From positions 1,240,001 through 1,304,000 of the forward strand of contig JAPFFF010000004.1 of the NCBI GenBank assembly GCA_039105265.1: 64,000 nt of DNA. Direction: 5' to 3'. The notes beneath the pieces were generated by a model. The model made no database searches. It had not been told where the DNA came from and saw only the letters and a list, made by a program, of their open reading frames with translations. This stretch comes from Tritrichomonas musculus. Its lineage: Eukaryota; Parabasalia; Tritrichomonadida; Tritrichomonadidae. A program made the position numbers and the translations under genes. Positions 19,574 to 29,709 of the stretch are shown here, piece by piece (within the stretch, counting starts at the first letter, position 1; each line of letters starts with the position of its first letter).

Positions 19574-20358
19574 AATTATTTGACCAAATTATTTTATTAC
19601 TAATTAAGGAAAGAGTTGCATTTATCTTAATTAAGGCTTTAATTAATTTGTTTCTAAAATAAATTTAATTCAAATTCTATTTATACTTAAATATATATAT
19701 AAATATATGTACTAATGTCACTATTTAATTAAGATAAATATAAATAAAGTTAATGGTAACTATTAAATTAAAAAAATCTCAAAAATGGCGGAATATGACT
19801 TATCAAAATTATGAATTATTTTATCTATTTTAATAATTTAATTAATTATGCAATAATATGTACATAATATTGAATATTTTCCAAGATATATATCAGATGC
19901 CCAAAATTATATTAATTAGCATATATATTCATATTTTATTTATATTTATTAAATATCACTTAATAAATATATTAAAAATTAAATTTTCTAATTATATTTA
20001 AAAAATTAATTCCTATATCATATTAGAAATTGAAATGTCAATAATAAATCCATATTTGAATTATAAAGATACATCAATTTTATATTGTATAAAAAAAACT
20101 AGAAACAATATATGAAAATTATTTTATGTTTTCTTTGAATGAAATTCATTTTATGGTGATAAAAAAGCGAAGTAAATAAAAAAAAAAATACGTTATTAGA
20201 AGTTTACCCACATATTTATATAATTGATATTTTAAAACATTTAAATAATAAATATATAAAATAAGTGCACTATAATATAATATCAAAATGTGATTTAGTA
20301 ATTATTAATTCATAAAAAGATATACATATTTTTATAAACATTAAAAATGTAAAGTAGG
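19574..20358. other. Non-coding right part of the Myb transposon
   Basis: AT-rich, no gene. The last ~140 bases are shared with the second copy at 63860-64000. Confidence 0.6.
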
Positions 20359-20379
20359 TGTCCGCACCTCTAATTCATT

Positions 20380-23003
20380 GTATATTTATTTTTTCTATTA
20401 CTACTTTTTTTATAATTTAGTAAAATTTTTGTGATAATTATTGATATTATATTTTGAAATTTAATATAAATTACATAATCTTTCTCTTCTTTATAATAAT
20501 TCGAATATAAATCTAAAACTCTTTTTTGTTCAAATTTTAATTGAAAAAGTTGATAAACTAAATTTATAATTGAAAAATTTAATTATTAAAATTTTCGTTT
20601 CAAATTGAATAGATATGATTTTATTTCATTCTATTGAATTTTTGATAAGAGCCTCCATAGAAAAAAAAATTTTTAATATTCATTTTAGACATGTGTATAG
20701 TAACGAAAATAACGTATTTTGGATTTTTCAATATTTTGAAAATATCCACCAAATTATTTATTTTTTTACATTGTTCTTTTATAAATATTTATTAATATCG
20801 CAATTAGGCTCTAAGATTTTAATTTTAAAGGGAGATTTTGAACTTTTTTATTATTATTATAATTAGAATATCTTTCTTATCTAACATTATTTGAGAAAGA
20901 ATTAATAAATATAATACCTTATTCTGTATCATATATTGATATTAGCATGCTCCTGAGGTATATATTTAAAAATGAACTAAAATTTAAGGAATTTAAAAAA
21001 AAAAAATTAGTTTTTTGTTAAATTTTTATTATTTTAGAGGATTCTGGTTAATTTTATTTCTTACAAATTTAATATATTATTTTTATTCGTGTATGAAATA
21101 AAATGAACTAATAATTGCAACAAACTACTCGATAGGTGCATCCAAGAATTTCTTTTAAATATGGACCTCGATAATTTCATTAATCCATTGATATTAGCTG
21201 CAATATCAATTTACAATATTTTATATTAAACATAATATATATATTAGATATAAATAAATGAATATATATCTTTACAATCAATGAATATATATATTAAAAT
21301 TGTCATAAAATGTAAACACTTTTTAAAAGGTTATTTCAAATATTTCAATATCTCATAAATATTAAGATATATATTGATATATATATTCAAAAATATTGAG
21401 ATATGAATTCAAAATACATTCTGAATTTTTTTTTCAATGATCCATTTTCTATTGATACTGAATAAATGAATAAATCTAAAAATAAAATATAACAAAATTG
21501 AAATAATTATATTATGCTTTGAGTTAATAAAAATATAAAAAATAAAATATAAATTTTAAAATACCAAAGAACGAAATTCCATTTTTTTATTGATTGAAAC
21601 CAAGAAGAATTATAGTTTTGTTTACCAACGAGATATACATTCATGTATTTAGAGTAATTTTAGTGAATATGAGTTCTAGCATCAATTATTATGTCAAAAT
21701 AAAAATCAAACCTTGGTCATGCTGATGATAGTAATAATGTATTATTTTATGCTAACAAGAGTAAACTAACATGCTAACATGAAGAAAAACATAAATATCA
21801 CCTTTGCAGTATAAATATAATTTTAATAATTAAAACAAATGCAAATATTAAAAGTTAAAGAAATAATAAATAATATAACAAATTTAACATAATAATATAA
21901 ATATATAAAATATATCGAAAAATCAATATAATAAAAAGATATGAAAAAAAAAATATTTTTATTAAATTGAATATTTATTGTAATCATTTTTCACAAAAAA
22001 AGTTTTTGTTTACCGATGCATTTATCGATTAAAACCAGACAATATTATATTCAATATTTAATAATACATTAATTACAATATATATTTAAAAAATAAAGCA
22101 ATTTTATATTTTTGCCGTTACTATACACATTTTTAGACATAGCAACCTCTCAATCTCATTCAATTTTCAAAACTTATTGAATGCAAACGATAATGTTATT
22201 TTTATAGAAATTTTTAGATTCTGATGTTTATTTTTTATACAATCAATTTATTGAATAAGTATATCTTTGAAAATAGTATATTAATAAATCAAATTTATTT
22301 TAATATTGTCTTATAAATATATTTTTATTTCATTTAAATGATTTAAGATTAATTGAATCTAATTTGATATTAAATTTAATTTTTTAAAATAATTATCCAA
22401 CGAATTTAATTGAAAAATTGAAATAAATTGAGTCTTCAGAAAATCAAACACCACTTTTTCAGGGGAAATTTAAAAGAGCCCTCAAATATTCTATATTATG
22501 CTGACTGTTCAACTCAAATATATATTCGTCCAATTCAAATATTGAAGGCTATTTTAAAAAGTTGCTAGGTTTAATTCATTTATTCTCACAATTTTTCTGA
22601 GTATAAATGAATGAAGTGAAACCAATAATTGAGATAAACTATTAGAAAAAATAATTTTATTTTTATTGAAATTTCAATTAATTAATATAATCCTTCAATT
22701 TTGGTCTTATCAAAACTTACAACTATCCGAGTAAATTTTGTTTTCTTCCCTTGTTTTCTTGTTTATATAAATGTTGAATTGGATTTGGCATTTTGTAATT
22801 AATAAAATATCCCTAATACTATACTTATACTGATGGTAAAGGCCAAAGTAAAACGGTTTTGGTGAAAATAAAATCAATTTAATATTTTGCATATCTTAAA
22901 ATCTTGGTGTATTTGCAAATCTTACCACGAGCATATCGTTTTTATATAATAGCATACGTCTATATATCATCAAAAGAAACTTTATATTTAAGGTTTGTCT
23001 TAA
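20380..23003. other. AT-rich interior of the 11-kb element
   Basis: About 2.6 kb with no convincing gene, RNA or repeat. Frames at 20615-20866 and 22710-22892 look like chance. Confidence 0.6.
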
Positions 23004-23165
23004 ATATTATTAAAAAAATCGAATTTAGCATTTAAGCAATGCTTTTTTTTAACTTATCATGGCTTGGATGTAGATAAAAAACGCATAAAACGTCAAATCG
23101 AAGATGGAAAACATCGGAAAGCTCGTCGTTTTATATTTCTAAAAAAAAATTCAGAGCTTATTTAA
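23004..23165 (+). pseudogene. Coding-like relic, basic
   Basis: About 53 open codons with a lysine/arginine-rich core (GLDVDKKRIKRQIEDGKHR and KARRFIFLKKN) that differs from the random AT-rich frames around it. It has no start. It may be the last trace of a gene of the 11-kb element. No family is recognised. Confidence 0.3.
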
Positions 23166-23569
23166 AAATAATAATGAGATTTTAAAAATATTATTAAATT
23201 TCTTGCGGTAAAACTAAGCTAATTATTTATAAATAATTAAAAATGATAATAATAAAGATATTATTATTAAATAGAGTAAATAATATGAGGAAATCATTTT
23301 AATTTTAAGAATATTGATTATAAAAGCAAATTATCAAAAAACTGCTCTGAAATTTTATCAGAAATGAATTTTATTTAATTGAAAAAAAATTGAATGAATA
23401 ATTGAGCGTTTATCATATCTAAAATTGAATATAAAAATATTTTATAAAGTTCAGAAATTCAAATCTGACATATATTGAAATTAAAACTTTTTCTGGGAGG
23501 GTGCTTTTCTTAAATTTTTAACGTACTCTTTCTCAATTTTTAACGTATGGCATTTTTACCTTAAATTTT

Positions 23570-24286
23570 GGGAAATCGTAATCGCCCTTAATCGTAATAG
23601 CTCGTGGCGGTTTAGGTCAATATTGACCTTGTATCGTACCATCGAAAAAAAAGTCTGGAACTTTTTTGCACTTTTGCAAAAAAAAGCATGGGTAGCTACT
23701 CATGGTTTTTTCTATAGAAAAAAAATAAAAACGAATAATATTTTATTAGTCTAAAATCGATATTATTATGAGCTTTGGCTTATAAACAAGAAAGGACAAA
23801 TATTTTATATGCTAATAAAAGTTCTATTGATTACTTCATAACCGAGAAAATTAAATTTTAATCTAAATATTATATGAATATTTTATATTGTGTAAACAAA
23901 TGCACAATTCAAAGGCTTAAAAATAAATATGAAACCGTATTACTCAAAACTAATTAACTACCTTTTAACTTTAAAAGTATATGATTCCCAATATCAATGA
24001 TATTGGCGAAAAGTTGGAATTTACGTAATTATTTACATCAAAATAATAAAATGATGGTGTTAAAAATATTTGCGTTTTCTTGTTTATATGTGAATGCTCA
24101 TTATTATATCGATTTTAGACAATAAAAAAATATTCGGTTAATTTTTTTTTTTATATATAGAAAAAACCATGAGTAGCTACCCATGTTTTTTTTTGCAAAA
24201 GTGCAAAAAAGTTCCAGACTTTTTTTTCTATGGTACGATACAAGGTCAATATTGACATAAACCGCCACGGGCGATTACGATTTCCC
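23570..24286. mobile_element. 717-bp MITE with ~150-bp inverted repeats and 9-bp duplication
   Basis: The ends are GGGAAATCGTAATCGCCC and its reverse complement. The arms match for roughly 150 bases apart from a 15-base duplication in the left arm (TTAATCGTAATAGCT). The flanks are TTAAATTTT at 23561-23569 and 24287-24295, a perfect 9-base target-site duplication. A 9-base duplication and long inverted repeats are typical of Mutator-like elements. There is no gene inside, so it is non-autonomous. The MULE transposase at 11674 is a candidate helper, which is not shown. Confidence 0.93.
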
Positions 24287-24308
24287 TTAAATTTTTAATA
24301 ACTAAAAA

Positions 24309-24383
24309 ATGGTGGAAAAAAAAAAAGAATCAAAAAAAGATGAAGAAGAGGATAAAAAAGTTGATGCTAAAAATACTGAATAA
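24309..24383 (+). pseudogene. Short acidic/basic coding-like relic
   Basis: ATG followed by 23 codons, MVEKKKESKKDEEEDKKVDA and KNTE, then stop. The same charge pattern continues after the stop, as in a decayed low-complexity protein tail. Confidence 0.25.
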
Positions 24384-24465
24384 GACGAAGATATAAATGC
24401 AGAAAAATATATAAATGTTGAATGATACTATTAAAATAAATATAATTTTGATGTTAAAATTTTGT

Positions 24466-24904
24466 ATCATTTATTTTGAATAGAGACCTTTATGCCTTAA
24501 TATTTTGCTTAATTTTTACCTTTTTATTAAAGTTATGCGAAATTTAGAAGAGATGTAAAGAGAGTAAGCTTAAAAATATTATTTTTGACATGCTGATTGA
24601 CATCATATTTCGACAATCATCAGTACGAAAAATAGTTCTTTTATACTAAAAGAAAACTTTAATTAATATTAAATCGATTTGTCAATATTACATTTGATTA
24701 AATAAACTATAAAAAAACTTATAAAGCAAATACGTTTTTTTTTCAAATTTTTCTTCTCAGCAATATCTACTTAATGTATTTTCTCATAATTATAACAAAT
24801 TAATTATAATATAAAAATATGCTGATTTACAAAGTTTTATCAAAAAAAGTTTTCAGCATCAATATTTGATATCTTTTTTTTGTGTGGTTTTACGAGAACG
24901 AACG
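24466..24904 (-). repeat. Right terminal inverted repeat of the 11-kb element
   Basis: Reverse complement of 13898-14339 with only a few differences. Confidence 0.95.
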
Positions 24905-25848
24905 AATCAGATTTGGTAGAATTTTATTAATGGATGCTTTAATAATCTAAAACCTAAATTATGAGTTTCGCTTATTGTTCATTCTTGGTTGACATGCCTC
25001 TATTAAATGTATAAGAAATAATGAGATTTCGTTGTTACCATAATAAGCCAAAAAAAAAAAAAAAAAAAAAAAAAACAGTAGTGGGCAATTAAGTTGTCAT
25101 TTAGCATATCATTGCATTTATATCCTTCATGCAAATAAATAATATTTTTTAGTAAATTAAATATTTTATTATAATGGCGCTTGCTTTAAAATTATATGCT
25201 AATGAATTATTTTTTGGCGAAGAATTGTCGTAGAAAATATTATTCTAAAAAAAAAAAAAAAACTGTATAATATAATTTTATTTATTATTTAGTTTTTAAG
25301 ATCTTGAGAAAAAGGATATTAAAATCTTGTTAGTATTGTTATATGCAAGATTTGAATTTTGAATTCTCCGAATTTGAAGATTTTCAAAAAAAACTGATAT
25401 TCTTCAAATTTACTTAATTTGAGTTTTTCTAGTACTGCTTTATATAATTGCTTGTACGAGACGTTAAAATCTGCATCAGCAAAAAATAAATAATTTTTTA
25501 TATAATTTATTTTATGGTAATCTTTCATCTATTTGAAAGCAAAATCCAAATCATTCAATATTAAGATCTTCAAATTGATTGTTTTGTTAGCATAAAGGGA
25601 AGCTGTGTAAATGGTGGCAGTGAGTTGTGAATAAAGATGAACATTTTTTCAATGATAAAAATTTTCAAAAAAATGTATTTTACAATAGGATGTATGATCA
25701 TTATTTCAAAAAAATAATGGATGAAAGTAATGTTCATTAAAAAAAAAGGAAAAGAATGATTTTGTTTTCAAAATATAATTTTGTATTTTTTATTTGAACT
25801 TATTGAAGTGATTATTCAAATAAAGTTATAAAAAAGTAAAGAATAAAA
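24905..25848. other. Intergenic, AT-rich
   Basis: No gene seen; contains an A run near 25049-25074 and another near 25248. This is the boundary between the transposon cluster and the host gene block. Confidence 0.6.
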
Positions 25849-26883
25849 ATGGGAGAAACAAACCCAGTTATCATAGATAATGGCTCACTCATTACCAAAG
25901 TTGGATTTGGTGGTTATGATGAACCAGAATTAACATTCCCTACAAGTTCTCTATCAAAACCTGGTACCCAAGCTATCCGTCATGGAATTATACAAAATTG
26001 GGATGATATGCTCTCAATATACCACAAAATTTTCACAACTGACATTAAGCAAGAGATGACTGAAACCCCTATTGTACTTACGTCTACATCTAATGCTCCA
26101 ATTGAGCAAAGAGTCAAGTTAACAGAGATTTTCTTTGAAACATATAAAGTTCCATCATTCGCTATTGAGAACTCATGTATGCTTGATTTATTCCCATCTG
26201 ATCAAAGTACTGGCCTCTTCGTTGAAATTGGTGATGGAGTTACTGACATTGCTCCATTTTATGAAGGTTTTGGTGTTGAAAGTGGAAACGTATGCTCTAA
26301 ATTAGGAGGCTTAAGTGTTACTAAATATCTTCAAAAAATTATTCATAGCAAGCAAAAAATATTCATTGATAGCATTGATACCCTTCGAGATATTAAAGAG
26401 AAGTATTGTTATGCATGGTCAGATCAGCCAGCACAGCCACAGGAAGTAAACACTGGAAGAGTTAATATTCGTCTCAAGGATGAATTTTTGAAATGTTCAG
26501 ATTTCTTATTCAATCCTCATTGCTTTGGTGCTGAAGCTAAAGGAATTCACCAATTAATCTATGATTCAATCAATAAAGTTGACCCAGGAATGAGATCAGC
26601 AATTCTTAAGAATATTTACCTTGGTGGAGGAGCCTGTGCAATGAAAGGATTTAAAGAAAGGCTTAATCTTGAATTAAAGAAACTCCTTCCAACAACCGAA
26701 TTTGAAATTCATTATCAAGAACTTGAAGACGAAGAAACGAATCAAATGAAAATTATTAAAAACACTGCATGGCGTGGAGCATCAATATTTAGTGTTCTTA
26801 CAGACACTTTCGAGAAGTATGCAATCACTCGTGCAGAGTATGTTGAAGGAGGAGCAGATGCTGCTTATCGAAAGCACCATTAA
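25849..26883 (+). CDS. Divergent actin-like protein
   Basis: A 344-residue member of the actin superfamily. The first phosphate loop is IIDNGSLITKVGFGGYDEPE (residues ~8-27, against DNGSGxxKxGFxGxxxP). The second is FVEIGDGVTDIAPFYEGF (~124-141). The adenosine region is YLGGGACAMKGF (~258-269), followed by TAWRGASIFSVL and a C-terminal ITRAEYVEGG that matches the ITKxEYxExG end of actins. It is ~30 residues shorter than actin, mainly in the subdomain 4 region, and ends RKHH instead of the usual RKCF. It is probably an actin-related protein or lineage-specific actin paralog; the exact class is not clear. The stop runs into TAATAAAT, a likely trichomonad polyadenylation signal. Confidence 0.88.
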   Translation: MGETNPVIIDNGSLITKVGFGGYDEPELTFPTSSLSKPGTQAIRHGIIQNWDDMLSIYHKIFTTDIKQEMTETPIVLTSTSNAPIEQRVKLTEIFFETYKVPSFAIENSCMLDLFPSDQSTGLFVEIGDGVTDIAPFYEGFGVESGNVCSKLGGLSVTKYLQKIIHSKQKIFIDSIDTLRDIKEKYCYAWSDQPAQPQEVNTGRVNIRLKDEFLKCSDFLFNPHCFGAEAKGIHQLIYDSINKVDPGMRSAILKNIYLGGGACAMKGFKERLNLELKKLLPTTEFEIHYQELEDEETNQMKIIKNTAWRGASIFSVLTDTFEKYAITRAEYVEGGADAAYRKHH

Positions 26884-27154
26884 TAAATTATTTCAAAAAC
26901 TAGTGAGATAATTGGAATATCAAAAAAGTGAATTAATTATAGTCATTTTACACATTTTTTTTTAAAATCACATTTTATATACCCATAAAATTTTACTGTC
27001 ATTTATTTTCGCGTTTGGTTTATTTTTTATTTCTTGTGATAAGCTCTGAGTGTTTTTTTATTTTTCAATAAATAAAAATCATGTAACTTTTTCAATGAGT
27101 ATAGAAATAGTACGTTGCTTTTATTTTTTATTAAAATCTTTAGTTTTTTTTTTT

Positions 27155-27162
27155 TCATTATG
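27155..27162 (+). promoter_or_regulatory. Initiator TCATT directly before the start codon
   Basis: T-run followed by TCATTATG. With A at 27157 as +1 the leader is 3 bases. This fits the very short leaders of trichomonads and picks ATG 27160 as the start. Confidence 0.55.
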
Positions 27163-29477
27163 GATAATCCAGATACTAGCATTCTAAAAGAAGACGATGA
27201 AACGCAGTCACAAGAGGTATCAAATTTAGATTCTCAACAGAAAGTTCCAATAGATGGAAATGAGCAAAAGCAATTAAGCGATAAAGATCAGGCCGAAAGT
27301 AAGGATGAAATTTCCAAAGATAATGCCAGTAGCAAGAAAATTGATATATCTGTAGACTTGGGAAATAATAATAATACTCTCCAAATCCAAGTTGACAATA
27401 ATGTTGGCGATGTAAATGCAGATAAAAATGAAAATATTAGTGATATTATCGATTCAAACAAAAAGGATGAAGCGAAAATTGAATTAAGTGTGAATTATTT
27501 AGATAAATTATTTTCTTCAACTCAGCAACAAAAATCAGTTTCCAAGGAAGTATCGGATAAAATTGATGATACTAAAAAAGAATCCGAACAGTTAAATATG
27601 ATTGATGATACTAAAAAAGAATCGGATATAATTGAAGATACAATTGCTCTGCCATTAGAAAATCCAGAAGCCCAAATGATTTCGAAAGAGCCGCCTTCTC
27701 AAGTGAATTCTAATGATATTGATATTAATGATCAAAATATGGCAGAACAACCACTTATTCAGAATTCTACTGATACTGTACAAAACATTCAAGCAAGCCA
27801 GTCGGTTCAAAATGGAAATCAATTAGAAAATCCTGACAGTCCTTCTAATAATTTAGCAAAAGATTCTATTCTTAACAATGCTGATAATTGTGTCATTGAA
27901 AATACGAATATTGCTAATCCAGTTGAAAACGATTCATATTCGTCATCATCTTATTATGATTATGAAGATGAAGCAAATTACAATCCAAATATGTTCCAAA
28001 ACTTGATCACGTCAGCATCCAAAAATGGTAACAACAATATCAATAATAATAATTATCAAGCCAATAATAAAGATTTTAATGTTTCAAATAAAGCTAATTT
28101 AACAACTTTGAATCCAATTTTAATTCATCAAACAAAAGAAGTTGATGATGGAATTCCACCAGCTTTAAAGCCTCTTATTTTCCATGCTAAGGATTCTTTG
28201 ACATATCAAGCTCTCTGTGGAAAGCAAATTTATGGTCTAAAGCAGAGTGCCTTAACATCAATAGTTAATGATTTGCGAAAATATGTTGATATAGCAGTAG
28301 ATCATAATCTCATTAATGAAGCATGTCATATACAGATGTGTATTGATACCATTAGAAATGATCATTCAGCAGAAAAGATTCAAGCGGATAAAGAGATTGT
28401 AGAAATTGATAAAAAGCTCCAAGAAGCAAATCTTGAACTTGAAGAAAGGATGAACTTGTATGTTAAATTATAAAGAAATGTGAGAAAATAATAACAATAG
28501 ATTTGAAAATAAGAAAAAGAACGAATTTGTTTGAAATTCAATCATTTTTCCTGTTTCAAATTTTTATTTTATTATTTTCTTTTCATTTCTTTAATTATTT
28601 TTCAAAACTAACGCACAGTTGGAAGAGCCAAGAATACTCTGCACAGAAAGAATTTGAGATGCAAATCACTGATCTAATGATTAATAAAGATCAAGCATTA
28701 TCTGATCTCGATAATGAATGGCAATCTCCTAAAAAGCAGCAGCTTTACAGTAAGCCATCTCCAGCTCTCCTCAACATGCGACATATGGCTAAAAAAATGA
28801 TTCGAACACAGCAATTTGAAGAAGTTAAAAAATTAGCTAGATTGATCGAAGATAAAGAAAAGCAAGAGATTGTAGAAGCCGCAAAAAGAATGGATGAAGA
28901 TTATCATATTGCTGATCAAAGATTAAATGAGCAATATGATCATGAGCAAAAAATTATCGAGTCGATGTATGACATGAAATTGCATAACATTGCTAGATCA
29001 AGGGAACAAAACCTCAGGCCACTTTATCAAAGAATTGAAAATCTCCAAAAAATGAAAGATCAAGCATCAAAAGCGCAGAAGAAAGCAGCGCAACTTGTTA
29101 CCGCTACGACTCCTAGAAAACGAGGGGCAAATTCAAATGTCGTTTCTTCCTCTGCAACGCCACGATATTTAGCAGGAAAAAGTACATCACGAGTTGCAAA
29201 AGTAACAGCAAATGGAAATAAAAATTCCAATCCGCAAAAGCAGCTTCCTCAATTATTAGTAACGCCAAAACTTGCTTTGCCTCCAGTTCGAAGAATACAA
29301 AGAGATGGTGCAAAATCCCAAATTGCGCAAACATCAATGATGCAAGGTCAGCAGCAACAACAACAGCAGCAAACGCAACAGCCTTCGTTGTATAGGCCTA
29401 AAGCTTTAAGTAGATTATCAAATTCTGCAATCGAAAAGAATTCATCAAAGAAAACAACATCACCCAAATACCATTGA
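27160..29477 (+). CDS. Spliced coiled-coil protein, 718 residues (exons 27160-28457 and 28619-29477)
   Basis: Two reading frames, separated by a stop-containing gap, join in phase when the intron at 28458-28618 is removed; the joint reads N-F-W-K-S. The summed exons are 2157 bases, 719 codons with the stop. The N-terminal ~330 residues are acidic, N/S/Q/D-rich and probably disordered. Residues ~340-600 are helical (GIPPALKPLIFHAKDSL, then long coiled coil). The C-terminal ~120 residues are basic with a glutamine run. The coiled-coil part resembles the protein encoded at 31759-32955 (shared pattern AKxxxxxxxFExxxxLxxLxExxxxQE), so the two are probably paralogs. The function is unknown; a cytoskeletal role would suit. 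The initiator TCATT ends one base before ATG 27160, which sets the start. Confidence 0.8.
28458..28618 (+). other. Spliceosomal intron, 161 bp
   Basis: 5' end GTATGT and 3' end ACTAACGCACAG, in which the branch motif ACTAAC sits against the CACAG acceptor. This is the known fused branch/acceptor arrangement of Trichomonas introns (ACTAACACACAG), with one base changed. Removal keeps the frame. Confidence 0.9.
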
Positions 29478-29709
29478 TATTATTGTTTAAATAAATGTTT
29501 GATTTTATTATTTTTTTTTTTGTTGTTAATATTTTATTTTTTTATTTCAAAAAATACGTTTGTTAATATTTTCTTTCAAAAATAGTTAACAAAATATTTT
29601 AAATTATGCACGTTATTTGATCTATTTAAAAATTGAAACTTTTGAATTAATTATTTGGATCAATTCCAATTTTTGAAATATTATTTCAAAATAAAATTTT
29701 AAAATTGTT

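Larger units (their letters stand above)
14920..20371 (-). mobile_element. 5.45-kb DNA transposon with Myb-fused transposase
   Basis: The ends are AGAGGTGCGGACA (14920-14932) and its exact reverse complement (20359-20371). They are flanked by the 8-base direct repeat AATTCATT at 14912-14919 and 20372-20379, a target-site duplication. The single gene (16655-19405) reads leftward, with ~0.97 kb of leader side and ~1.7 kb of non-coding tail. A second copy starts at 63860 with the same terminus and about 3 differences in 141 bases. It is inserted inside the 11-kb inverted-repeat element, so it is the younger of the two. Confidence 0.92.
13898..24904. mobile_element. Large element or foldback bounded by 440-bp inverted repeats, with two nested insertions
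   Basis: The left arm (13898-14339) and right arm (24466-24904) are reverse complements with only a few differences, both starting CGTTCGTTCTCG at the outside. Removing the two inserts (14920-20371 and 23570-24286, plus one copy of each target duplication) leaves a native element of about 4.8 kb. Its interior is very AT-rich and has no intact gene, only two short coding-like relics (23004-23165 and 24309-24383). No clear target-site duplication is visible, although ATCA lies at or one base from both edges. The family is not identified; a non-autonomous, Polinton- or MULE-like long-repeat element is possible. Confidence 0.75.

Noticed and set aside
25319-25528. 69-codon reverse frame as a small gene
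   Set aside because: AT-rich, no family, no initiator, surrounded by low-complexity DNA.
27115-27159. Upstream extension LLFFIKIFSFFFFI before ATG 27160
   Set aside because: It has no ATG and is the T-rich initiator region.
28503-28618. Hydrophobic N terminus (IQSFFLFQIFILLFSFHFF) as a signal peptide of the second frame
   Set aside because: It is intron sequence; splicing removes it and joins the frame to the upstream exon.
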